Source: Spirochaetales bacterium Spiro_07
Lineage (GTDB): Bacteria; Spirochaetota; Spirochaetia; Treponematales; Treponemataceae
Length of the DNA: 64,000 nt
Direction of reading: 5' to 3'
Assembly: GCA_001603145.1 (NCBI GenBank)
Contig: LVBI01000035.1
Coordinates: forward strand, 40,961-104,960
Shown here: piece after piece, positions 50,033-57,761 of the stretch
How the letters are laid out: every line of letters begins with the position of its first letter
Position numbering within the stretch: position 1 is the stretch's first letter
Notes under the pieces: generated by a model
The model's input: the letters and a program-made list of their open reading frames with translations, nothing else
The model's database searches: none
What the model was told of the DNA's origin: nothing
Translations under genes and position numbers: made by a program

Positions 50033-50080
50033 GGACGCAACCTCCATAGAAGTTTTTGAAAATATGCAAGCCGTTCCATA

Positions 50081-50962
50081 TCAATGAGAAGCGGCAATTG
50101 TCTTGAGAAAGTTCCTTAACAAATACGCAATGACCATCGTAACAAGAATCAGCACGAAAGAAAGCGCATTAATTACAGGCGAAACGCCGAAGCGAATCAT
50201 TGAATAAACATAAAGCGGCAGCGTGGTTGAGCCTGGGCCAGAAACGAAGAACGTAATTACAAAGTCTTCAAGCGACATCGTTACGGCCATCAAAAAGCCG
50301 GAAAAAATGCCTGGCATTATTGCCGGAATTATGACCTTGACCATCGTCTGCCTTTCAGTTGCGCCCAAATCGTGCGCCGCTTCTATAATTGAAAAATCGA
50401 ATTCGTCGAGACGCGCAAGCACCATCAAAAAGACGAACGGCAAGCAGAAAGTCGTATGCGCAATGAAAATCGTCGTCATGCCGAGCTTCATGCCGATGCC
50501 CGAAAAGAAAATCAACATTGAAACGCCGATAATCACTTCCGGCAGAACCATCGGAAGAAAGCTTATCGTCTGAATGTAGATTTTGCCACGGAATTTGTAC
50601 CAGTTGATTCCGATTGCGGCGAGAGTGCCTAAAACCGTGGCAAGCGCGGCAGAGCTCAGCGCAATTATAAAGCTGTTTTCAAGCGCAACCCAAAGCTCGC
50701 TCGAATCAAACAGCAGTTTTTCGTACCAGACGAGTGAAAAGCCTGTAATTTCAGAGCCTTTGCCCGGGTTGAACGAATAAACCGCAATTACCACAAGCGG
50801 CAAGAACAGAAAAATCATCGTAAACGCAAGAACAAGCCCAGAAAACGAGATTTTTCCTGCCGCCCTTTTCTGCATTGCTTTTTTTGCGTGGCGCGCTGGC
50901 TCTGTCAAAGGCTTTTTCTTGTTAAGGCGGGCTATAACCGCTTTATAAGGTGACTTAATCAT
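50081..50962 (-). CDS. potC: Spermidine/putrescine ABC transporter permease PotC
   Basis: 293 aa. Six membrane helices expected, with the inner-membrane EAA loop IIEAAHDLGATERQTMVKVIIPAIMPG (here given only as EAAHDLGATERQ). A basic N-terminal extension of about 35 residues precedes the first helix, longer than in E. coli PotC. Overlaps potB by 4 bp. Confidence 0.92.
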   Translation of the reverse strand: MIKSPYKAVIARLNKKKPLTEPARHAKKAMQKRAAGKISFSGLVLAFTMIFLFLPLVVIAVYSFNPGKGSEITGFSLVWYEKLLFDSSELWVALENSFIIALSSAALATVLGTLAAIGINWYKFRGKIYIQTISFLPMVLPEVIIGVSMLIFFSGIGMKLGMTTIFIAHTTFCLPFVFLMVLARLDEFDFSIIEAAHDLGATERQTMVKVIIPAIMPGIFSGFLMAVTMSLEDFVITFFVSGPGSTTLPLYVYSMIRFGVSPVINALSFVLILVTMVIAYLLRNFLKTIAASH

Positions 50963-51948
50963 CGGTTTGCGCCTCCTTCGGGCTTGGCCTTAAGAACTGC
51001 GTCTTTTTTAGACGAAGCCATCATCCACAAAACACCGGCCGTGCTGACAACAGTAATTACCATCGCAAATGCTGATGCAAGCGGCCAGTTGCGCGTCTTG
51101 TTCACCTGGTCAACGATTATATTGCCGATCATGTAAGAATCTTTGCCACCGACGAGCAACGGCACAGTATATGCACCAAAAATCGGAATGAACGTAAAAA
51201 TCAGCGCCGTAACAATGCCGCTTTTGATGTTGGGCAGCAAAACCTTGCAGATAGCCGTAAGCTTGCCTGCACCCAAATCTTGCGCCGCCTCAAGCAAAGA
51301 AAAATCGAATTTATCAATGGCGGTAAAGACCGGCAGAATTGCATAAGGCAAATACATATAGACCGAAACCAAGATTACGGCCTGCTGATTATACAAAAGC
51401 TTCAAGTAGCCTTCGGTCAAACCGAGCAGATGCAGCAGCTGGTTTATAAAGCCTTCGTTGCCCAGAATGCTCATCCAAGCAAAAATGCGGATAAGAGAAT
51501 TCGTCCAGAACGGGATTATGACCATGAAAAGGAAAATCGTCTGATGGCGACTTCTTGCCATTGCGTAGCCGCATGGCAGCGCAATCAGAATCGTAATAAG
51601 CGTTGAAATTGCTGAAATATAGAGCGTACGCAAGAACACCTTGAAATAGCTCAAATTCAGCATCTTGGCATAAGCGTCAAACGTGAATTTGTATTCGACG
51701 CCGCCATACAAGCCTTTCGTCAAAAAGCTGTAGAGCATTATTATAAGCAGCGGCACAACAAAAAACAGCGAAAACCATGCGCCCATCGGCCATGCGTATA
51801 AAGTGCCAACGCTTGTGCGTGAGCGAGAAGCAAAAACGACAGAGCCTTTCTTGCCCTTTGTTGCTTTTTCAGTTTTTGCGGCTGCTTGTTGCGGCTGGTT
51901 TTCAGCGCCCGGCTCTTCAGGCGGCTTTGCAGAAGAAATCTCGCTCAT
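50959..51948 (-). CDS. potB: Spermidine/putrescine ABC transporter permease PotB
   Basis: 329 aa. Six membrane helices (PMGAWFSLFFVVPLLIIMLY onward), EAA loop EAAQDLGAGKLTAI, and PYAILPVFTAIDKFDFSLL before it. A hydrophilic Pro/Lys-rich N-terminal extension of about 50 residues is unusual. It forms the translocation pore with PotC. Overlaps potA by 4 bp. Confidence 0.92.
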   Translation of the reverse strand: MSEISSAKPPEEPGAENQPQQAAAKTEKATKGKKGSVVFASRSRTSVGTLYAWPMGAWFSLFFVVPLLIIMLYSFLTKGLYGGVEYKFTFDAYAKMLNLSYFKVFLRTLYISAISTLITILIALPCGYAMARSRHQTIFLFMVIIPFWTNSLIRIFAWMSILGNEGFINQLLHLLGLTEGYLKLLYNQQAVILVSVYMYLPYAILPVFTAIDKFDFSLLEAAQDLGAGKLTAICKVLLPNIKSGIVTALIFTFIPIFGAYTVPLLVGGKDSYMIGNIIVDQVNKTRNWPLASAFAMVITVVSTAGVLWMMASSKKDAVLKAKPEGGANR

Positions 51949-53087
51949 TGGTCAATGTCCTCCACGATATAGCCGTCGTTGGCGCTCCAAGAAACATAAA
52001 CCTTGTCCTTCCATTCGATTTCGGGACCGTCGTCAAGATAGTTCGTATGCTGCTTAAAGACTTTTATCAAAGTGCCGTTTTCAAGGCGCACATAGAATTT
52101 AGACTGAAAGCCCGAATAAACAGGCTCTTCGACAACGCCCTGAAAAATGTTTATATCGTCGCGGTTCGTGTTTGGCTTGTCCAAAGTAATGCGGATTTTT
52201 TCCGGCCGCACGGTGAAGCACACCTTCTGACCGGGCTTTGTCTCTTCATAGTCTGTAACAAGCACAGGCGATTCAAATTCAGGAATATCAAGCTTGACCA
52301 TGTATTCATCAGGCTTGCCGTCTTGCATCTGCATCTTGGTGCAAGTGTCAACGCGCGTTGCAAACAAGTTTGTCTCTCCGATGAATTTTGCGACGAATTC
52401 AGTTGCAGGGCTTTCGTAAATCTCAAAAGGTGTGCCGACTTGAAGCACTTTGCCCTGATTCATTACGGCGATTCTGTCTGAAACAGAAAGAGCTTCTGAC
52501 TGGTCGTGCGTTACATAGATGAACGTAATTCCGATTTTGTCGTGGAGTGCGTCAAGGTCAACAAGCAAATTTGAGCGCAGCTTTGCGTCAAGCGCAGAAA
52601 GCGGCTCGTCAAGCAGAAGCACGCGCGGTTCGTTAATCAATGCGCGCGCAATCGCAACACGCTGACGCTGGCCGCCCGAAAGCTGGTTCGGCTTTTTGTT
52701 CATGTGCGCGTCAAGCTGAACCATGTGCAGATATTCGCAAACTTTATCGTCTATCACCTTTTTGTCTTCTTTTCTAAGGCGAAGCGGAAACGCAACGTTT
52801 TCATAGACAGAAAGGTGCGGGAAAAGCGCATAATTCTGAAAAACAGTGTTCGACTGGCGCTTGTTTGCGGCAAGCGGTATCACGTTCTGACCGTCAAAAA
52901 GCACCGTGCCTTCATCGGGAAACTCAAAGCCTGCGATAATGCGCAGAAGAGTGGTCTTGCCGCAGCCAGATGGGCCTAAAAGCGAAAAGAACTCACCCTG
53001 ATTAATAGTAAAATCAACATTTTCAAGCGCATGGAATGTTCCAAAACTTTTAGACACATGATTAATAGTTACTGTGCTGCCTTTCAA
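51945..53087 (-). CDS. potA: Spermidine/putrescine ABC transporter ATPase
   Basis: 380 aa. Walker A GPSGCGKTT, signature LSGGQRQRVAIARAL, Walker B VLLLDEPLSALDAKL, H-loop VTHDQSEAL, then the regulatory TOBE domain (FTVRPEKIRITLDKP). It energises polyamine import. TTG start at 53087 with GGAGGA 12 nt upstream, a rather long spacing. First gene of potABCD; a perfect 26-bp palindrome lies 90 bp upstream. Confidence 0.93.
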   Translation of the reverse strand: MKGSTVTINHVSKSFGTFHALENVDFTINQGEFFSLLGPSGCGKTTLLRIIAGFEFPDEGTVLFDGQNVIPLAANKRQSNTVFQNYALFPHLSVYENVAFPLRLRKEDKKVIDDKVCEYLHMVQLDAHMNKKPNQLSGGQRQRVAIARALINEPRVLLLDEPLSALDAKLRSNLLVDLDALHDKIGITFIYVTHDQSEALSVSDRIAVMNQGKVLQVGTPFEIYESPATEFVAKFIGETNLFATRVDTCTKMQMQDGKPDEYMVKLDIPEFESPVLVTDYEETKPGQKVCFTVRPEKIRITLDKPNTNRDDINIFQGVVEEPVYSGFQSKFYVRLENGTLIKVFKQHTNYLDDGPEIEWKDKVYVSWSANDGYIVEDIDQ

Positions 53088-53176
53088 TTTGCTTCGTGTT
53101 CCTCCGAAAATGCAAAAATTGAAGTTATAAAGTTAATTGATAATTGTGTCAAAAAGCTCGAATTGTCAATAGGAAA

Positions 53177-53202
53177 TTTCTAAAAACTTAAGTTTTTAGA
53201 AA
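53177..53202. repeat. Perfect 26-bp palindrome upstream of potA
   Basis: TTTCTAAAAACTT followed directly by its reverse complement. It is the strongest member of the AAGTTTT palindrome family in this window and could act as an operator, a pause hairpin or a terminator remnant. Confidence 0.65.
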
Positions 53203-53242
53203 CAATGCTGAAATATTGAAAACAAGCTGCAATCGAAAGGCG

Positions 53243-53270
53243 AAAAACGGGCTGCCAAACAGACAGCCCG
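53243..53270 (-). terminator. Terminator of the aldo/keto reductase gene
   Basis: Minus strand: CGGGCTG/CAGCCCG with a 9-nt loop, then TTTTT (AAAAA at 53243-53247). Confidence 0.85.
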
Positions 53271-53277
53271 ATTGCGT

Positions 53278-54426
53278 TCATTCAACTTTCAGCATTTTTC
53301 TCGCTTCTGCAAGCATTGCCGGAATCTTGATTTTCTGCGGACACAAAGATTCGCACTTATGGCATGTAACGCACTGCTCTGCGCCGTGTCCGTCTTTCTT
53401 AATCTTTGCGTAATTTGCCGAAACAGCTGGGCCGTCTTCAAGCGCGCCCGACATAGACATGCGGTTCCAGTCTGCAAACACGGCCGGAATATCTACATTT
53501 TTTGGGCAAGGCATGCAATAGCGGCAGCCTGTGCACGGCACTTTGATGCGCTGCTTGAACCATTCAGCCGCGCTTTCAATTGTTTTAAGCTCCGTCTCTG
53601 TCATTGAATCAGGCGAAACGGTTGCGGCGGTCACGCAGTTCATGCGCATCTGTTCAGGCGCCCCCATGCCGCTTAAAGTGCAAACGACATTCGGGTTCTG
53701 CAAGACATAGCCCAAGCCCCATTCGGCAGGCGCGCGCTTTTCTTTTGCGGCTTCGAATATATCGGCAATGCCTTTGGGCGGCTGCGCCAAAAGACCGCCG
53801 CGGAGCGGTTCCATTACGATAGTTCCTATGCCGCGGGCCGCAGCATATTCAATGTCTTTAGCCGTGCCCTGAATGTCGCCGTCAAGATAATTGTACTGCA
53901 CCTGGCAGAATTCAGCTGCCGGGTATTCGTCAACGATTTTCTGAAACACGTCGGGCGTATCATGAAACGAAAAGCCCGGATGCCTGATTTTGCCCGAAGC
54001 TTTAAGCTCGTTTATAAGGCTGAGCAGCCCAAGTTTCTTGACCTTTTCCCAATGGTCTTTTGACATTGCATGTAGCAAATAAAAATCAATATGGTCTGTC
54101 TGCAATTTTTCAAGCTGCTTGCTGAAAATCGATGCGGCTTTTTCCTTTGAGTCGATATCCCAAATCGGCAGCTTGTCTGCTATATAGATTTTGTCCCGCA
54201 CGCCAAGCTCTTTTACAATCTTTCCGAGCACAGTCTCAGAAGTTCCTCCATGATAAGGCCATGCAGTGTCAAAATAGTTCACGCCCTGCTCTAGCGCAAT
54301 GCAGACCAGCTCTTTCGTCTTTTCATAGTCAATCGAAGAATCGGGCTTTAACGGCAGGCGCATCAAGCCAAAACCGAGCGCCGAAATCTTTTCGTCCGGC
54401 ATTTTTGGGAAACTTCTGTAGAGCAT
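53278..54426 (-). CDS. Aldo/keto reductase with C-terminal 4Fe-4S ferredoxin domain
   Basis: 382 aa. AKR barrel (LGFGLMRLPLKP, NYFDTAWPYHGGTSETVLGK with the catalytic Tyr, HIDFYLLHAM, EPLRGGLLA) followed by two cysteine clusters, CTGCRYCMPCP and CVTCHKCESLCP, as in the Fe-S AKR family common in anaerobes. It probably reduces a carbonyl with electrons from ferredoxin or NADPH; the substrate is unknown. AAAGGAG precedes the ATG at 54426; the upstream 41-codon extension is rejected. Confidence 0.9.
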   Translation of the reverse strand: MLYRSFPKMPDEKISALGFGLMRLPLKPDSSIDYEKTKELVCIALEQGVNYFDTAWPYHGGTSETVLGKIVKELGVRDKIYIADKLPIWDIDSKEKAASIFSKQLEKLQTDHIDFYLLHAMSKDHWEKVKKLGLLSLINELKASGKIRHPGFSFHDTPDVFQKIVDEYPAAEFCQVQYNYLDGDIQGTAKDIEYAAARGIGTIVMEPLRGGLLAQPPKGIADIFEAAKEKRAPAEWGLGYVLQNPNVVCTLSGMGAPEQMRMNCVTAATVSPDSMTETELKTIESAAEWFKQRIKVPCTGCRYCMPCPKNVDIPAVFADWNRMSMSGALEDGPAVSANYAKIKKDGHGAEQCVTCHKCESLCPQKIKIPAMLAEARKMLKVE

Positions 54427-54657
54427 ATAGACTCCTTTTAAAGTGCCGCATTTCCGCAGCAAAGATTGGTTGTATATTATAAATGATATTCTAAACGGAG
54501 TTTTCAAAAAACACCAGCACTTTATTCTATTTACAAGAACGTTTTTCAAAACAGGCTCAAGCCGAAAAGCACAAACGGCACAAGAAAAGCACGCGCAAAA
54601 ACATTTGACCTAAGACAAAAAGTATGCAAAAATTACTATTATATCGGGGGAAAATCC

Positions 54658-54882
54658 ATGCTTGCTATGTTTTTTGGTATTCTGTTTGTCGCATTTACGG
54701 TGTTTGCCGCGCTTCCTGCTGGGCTTGGCTGGGGAGCGGAAATTATTTCCTTTTTAAAAGGCGGACTTCCTGTAGCGTCAGCCTTAATCGGGCTTGTGTC
54801 GTTCTTCATCGGCATTGCAGACCTAAAAGACAAAGCCGAAGCCCGAAAAGAAGAAGAATCAGCCAAAACCACCGACAACTAA
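54658..54882 (+). CDS. Small two-helix membrane protein, unknown function
   Basis: 74 aa. Two hydrophobic helices (about 2-28 and 36-53) and a charged tail (DLKDKAEARKEEESAKT), so both ends probably face the cytoplasm. GGGGGA precedes the ATG. No family recognised. The 230 bp upstream, between it and the divergent reductase gene, show a TATAAT on the minus strand near 54476 and nothing else I can support. Confidence 0.7.
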   Translation: MLAMFFGILFVAFTVFAALPAGLGWGAEIISFLKGGLPVASALIGLVSFFIGIADLKDKAEARKEEESAKTTDN

Positions 54883-54890
54883 TAAGAGTA

Positions 54891-54920
54891 TTGACATTAA
54901 GCCCTCAAAAATTCTATTAT
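54891..54920 (+). promoter_or_regulatory. Promoter of rplM-rpsI
   Basis: TTGACA (54891-54896), 18 bp, TATTAT (54915-54920). The leader of about 115 nt contains two hairpins, CGCTAT-GATA-ATAGCG (54940-54955) and GTGCTT/AAGCAC (54956-54983). Confidence 0.8.
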
Positions 54921-55042
54921 GAGTTTCCCGTAATATCTGCGCTATGATAATAGCGGTGCTTTTGGTTTGCTCACCTGAAGCACAGCAGCAGAATCAGATG
55001 CAAGATGAAGCTGCAAAAAGATTTTTTAGTTAAGGTACATAC

Positions 55043-55471
55043 ATGAAAACCATTTTTTTAAAAGAACAAGAAGCTGTTCGCAACTGGTATGTCATCGATG
55101 CTGCTAACAAGCCGCTCGGTCGTGTTGCTGCAAAAGCTGCTTCAGTGTTGCGCGGCAAAGACAAAGTTACTTACACACCACATCAGGAAATGGGTGATTT
55201 CGTAGTTATCATCAATGCTGACAAAGTTGCTGTTACAGGCACAAAAGCAAAGAACAAGATGTACTATCATCACACAGGCTACATCGGTGGAATGAAAGCT
55301 AACAATTTTGAAAAGACAATCGAACGTCATCCTGAAGCTCCGCTCATGGAAGCAATCAAAGGAATGATTCCTAATGGCCGTTTGGGACGCAGACTGCTTA
55401 CCAATGTAAAGATTTATGCAGGTGCAGAACATCCGCACGCAGCACAGAATCCACAGCCGCTCGAAGTTTAA
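55043..55471 (+). CDS. rplM: 50S ribosomal protein L13
   Basis: 142 aa. An early-assembling large-subunit protein. Family sequence throughout: NWYVIDAANKPLGRVAAKAA, LRGKDKVTYTPHQEMGDFVV, YYHHTGYIGGMK, EAIKGMIPNGRLGRRLLTNV, KIYAGAEHPHAAQNPQPLEV. AAGGTA precedes the ATG. Codon use is more A/T-ending than neighbours, as expected of a highly expressed gene. rpsI follows 16 bp later, the standard pairing. Confidence 0.98.
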   Translation: MKTIFLKEQEAVRNWYVIDAANKPLGRVAAKAASVLRGKDKVTYTPHQEMGDFVVIINADKVAVTGTKAKNKMYYHHTGYIGGMKANNFEKTIERHPEAPLMEAIKGMIPNGRLGRRLLTNVKIYAGAEHPHAAQNPQPLEV

Positions 55472-55487
55472 GGATTAGGAGATTATC

Positions 55488-55880
55488 GTGGTAAAAAATA
55501 TTGCTATTGGTACTGGAAGAAGAAAGACAGCAACTGCACGCGTTTTCGTTCGCGAAGGTTCTGGCAAAGTTGTTGTAAACGGCAAAGATTTGAACGCATA
55601 TTTCGCAACACCGTCTCAGGTTTTGGTTGTACGCCAGCCATTGATGGTAACATCAAGCGAAAACAAATATGATATTCTGATTAACGTAAAGGGCGGCGGT
55701 CTTGACGGACAGGCTGGTGCATGTCTTCACGGAATTTCTCGTGCATTGCTCCAGATTGACCAGTCAAATCACAATGCTCTCAAAGCAAACGGATATCTTA
55801 CACGTGACTCACGCATGGTTGAACGCAAGAAGTACGGCCGCCGTGGTGCACGCCGCAGATTCCAGTTCAGCAAGCGCTAA
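55488..55880 (+). CDS. rpsI: 30S ribosomal protein S9
   Basis: 130 aa. The C-terminal tail reaches the P-site tRNA. Family sequence: GTGRRKTATARVFVREGSGK, GGGLDGQAGACLHGISRAL, and the terminal RDSRMVERKKYGRRGARRRF with FSKR at the end. GTG start preceded by AGGAG. Confidence 0.98.
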   Translation: MVKNIAIGTGRRKTATARVFVREGSGKVVVNGKDLNAYFATPSQVLVVRQPLMVTSSENKYDILINVKGGGLDGQAGACLHGISRALLQIDQSNHNALKANGYLTRDSRMVERKKYGRRGARRRFQFSKR

Positions 55881-55901
55881 TCTTTGAAGGTTTCCGGCTT
55901 T

Positions 55902-56753
55902 ATGGGCAATGCTATTTATGCAGAAGAAGATTCTGCTGTTGAAAAAAATAGCACTGCCATGCTGATTTATTCAGTTACAAAGACTTCAGAAGATGTCTAC
56001 AAGCTTAGCACATCTCTGGGGTCTTTTTTTTTGCGCGCATTCTATCTTGCAGACCAAACTGAAGATGAAGAGCTGCCGCACACATCAACACACCTTATAA
56101 AAGCATCTGAACTTAACACAGCCCACACAAATTCAGCTGATGAAGCTGATGCTGACAGCCGCGCAATCGATATTGCCGAGACCGCAGGCCATGCAAGCAA
56201 AAAAAGCAGCGCAAACGAAAGCGCCTGCACAGCCCAAAGCTTTGCAATAGACTTTGACAGCATAACGCCCGACACACAGTTAAGCAGCGAAGCAAGCGAA
56301 AGAATAATCGAAGCGGCACTAGCCTATTCTGCTGAACACGCAGCCGTTTCTTATCTTGAGCGCGCAGAACACAGCGCAGAGCTTTTGCGGCGCAAGCTCA
56401 AGCAGAAAGGCCACTCTGATGTGGCAATTCAAAAAGCGTTGTCTTATGCTCAAAAGCGCAACTGGCTCTCTGATGAACGGTATGCCGGCGCGTTTTTGCG
56501 CAACAGGTCTATCAGAAAGGCTGAAGGCAAGACAAGGCTGCTATCGGAGCTTGCGGCAAGGGGCATAAGCAAAGAAATTGCGGCAAAAGCTGTTGAAGAA
56601 TTTTTTGCGCAAAAAAGCGAGGCATCTCTGCTGCAAAGGGCGGCAGAAAAACTAAAAAGGCAAGGCAAAACAAAAGAGCAGGCGCAGCAGTCACTTATCA
56701 GGCTTGGCTTTCCGTGGGGCAGCATAAAATCATACATCAAAGACAACTGGTAA
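55902..56753 (+). CDS. recX: Regulatory protein RecX
   Basis: 283 aa. RecX limits RecA filament growth. The C-terminal 150 residues contain the RecX three-helix repeats: AAVSYLERAEHSAELLRRKL, SDERYAGAFLRNRSIRKAEG, and GFPWGSIKSYIKDNW at the end. Residues about 70-125 are a Ser/Ala/Asp-rich stretch that splits the N-terminal part from the repeats and is not typical. ATG at 55902 with GAAGG upstream; a TTG at 55884 is also open. It follows rpsI by 21 bp, an unusual partner, and recA is not in the window. Confidence 0.82.
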   Translation: MGNAIYAEEDSAVEKNSTAMLIYSVTKTSEDVYKLSTSLGSFFLRAFYLADQTEDEELPHTSTHLIKASELNTAHTNSADEADADSRAIDIAETAGHASKKSSANESACTAQSFAIDFDSITPDTQLSSEASERIIEAALAYSAEHAAVSYLERAEHSAELLRRKLKQKGHSDVAIQKALSYAQKRNWLSDERYAGAFLRNRSIRKAEGKTRLLSELAARGISKEIAAKAVEEFFAQKSEASLLQRAAEKLKRQGKTKEQAQQSLIRLGFPWGSIKSYIKDNW

Positions 56754-56848
56754 GTTCCGCTATAAAAAAGTTGAGCAAATTAATTTTATTAACATAATAA
56801 ATATTTTTGAGATTTTTCGCACAGGGACTATATTTTTTGATTTTCTTA

Positions 56849-56988
56849 TGTTATAATGACTTTGTTTAATTGTGGTTTTATGTTATTCTATTAATAGTTA
56901 TAAAAGTATTTCTGCCGGATTTTTCAGCAGACAATGCCTGAAACGGTAGTTTCATTCCTTTAATTATCGAAGAGGATAGAAGGACAAA
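56849..56988 (+). promoter_or_regulatory. Extended -10 promoter and leader of the MerR/REC regulator
   Basis: TGTTATAAT at 56849-56857 is an extended -10. The leader of about 125 nt has a TGAAAC-GGTA-GTTTCA hairpin and the ribosome site AGAAGGA. Nothing else was seen in the 235-bp gap. Confidence 0.55.
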
Positions 56989-57600
56989 ATGGCAAAGGAT
57001 TTAAATAAAACAGTTGTTTATTCTGCTCTTGAGGTTGCAAATATCTGCGGAGTAGTAAACCAGACAGCAATCAACTGGATTAGAAACGGTCATTTGAAGG
57101 CTTTTTCAACGCCGGGCGGTCAATACCGCGTTTACCGCGATGACCTTGTGCTGTTCATGCAGAACAGAGGTATGCGCATCCCGGCGGAGCTTTCGACTGA
57201 AGTTGTCGGCGAAAAATCAAACAATTCTATTCTCGTTGTTGATGACGACAAAGGCTTGAACGCCGTACTGAAAAAATATCTCGAAAAAGTATTCCCTGAC
57301 TTTGTCATTCATCAGGCTTTTGACGGCTTTGAAGCTGGCGCGCAAATGGTTGAGCAACATCCTTTCTGCGTGCTTCTCGACCTTGACTTGCCGGGCTTGA
57401 ACGGCTTTGACTTGTGCGCTCGCCTCAAGCAAAAAGAAGAATTCAACAAGCCTTATGTGATTATCATAACAGGCTTGGAAGAGCCGGACCTTGAAAAGAA
57501 AGTGAAAGACCTCGGCGCAGACTTGTTCTTCCAAAAGCCGCTTCACTTAAAAGAAATAACTGACAGCATGAAGAGCTTCTTTGAATCTCTTTCTGACTGA
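56989..57600 (+). CDS. Excisionase/MerR-type DNA-binding domain fused to a response-regulator receiver
   Basis: 203 aa. An N-terminal helix-turn-helix of the excisionase/MerR kind (about 9-60; EVANICGVVNQTAINWIRNG, YRVYRDDLVLFM) is joined to a receiver domain (about 78-200) with acidic pocket VVDDDKG, phospho-acceptor D131 in LLDLDLPGLNGFD, and FFQKPL with the conserved Lys. The order (output first, receiver last) is the reverse of most response regulators. No kinase gene is adjacent. It probably controls transcription of genes elsewhere. Confidence 0.82.
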   Translation: MAKDLNKTVVYSALEVANICGVVNQTAINWIRNGHLKAFSTPGGQYRVYRDDLVLFMQNRGMRIPAELSTEVVGEKSNNSILVVDDDKGLNAVLKKYLEKVFPDFVIHQAFDGFEAGAQMVEQHPFCVLLDLDLPGLNGFDLCARLKQKEEFNKPYVIIITGLEEPDLEKKVKDLGADLFFQKPLHLKEITDSMKSFFESLSD

Positions 57601-57604
57601 CAAC

Positions 57605-57757
57605 AAAAAAAGGGCTGCCCCAAAAGTTTGTTGCGTAGCGTCATTCCGAACTTAGTTCGGAATCTATGCACTATATATAGCGTAGATGCTGAGCTGAAAG
57701 CCGCCGAAGGCTAATAAATTCAGCATGACAATATTTTTGGGTCAGCCCGTTTTTTTA
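57605..57757. terminator. Bidirectional terminator whose loop contains a 90-bp repeat
   Basis: GGGCTGCCCCAAAA (57612-57625) pairs, with one mismatch, with TTTTGGGTCAGCCC (57735-57748). An A-run precedes and a T-run follows, so it serves both the REC gene and galK. Confidence 0.75.
57640..57729. repeat. 90-bp dispersed repeat, copy 2
   Basis: Same ends (GTCATTCCGAAC, TTCAGCATGAC), same length and similar inner hairpins as 32650-32739. Confidence 0.8.
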
Positions 57758-57761
57758 TGCC

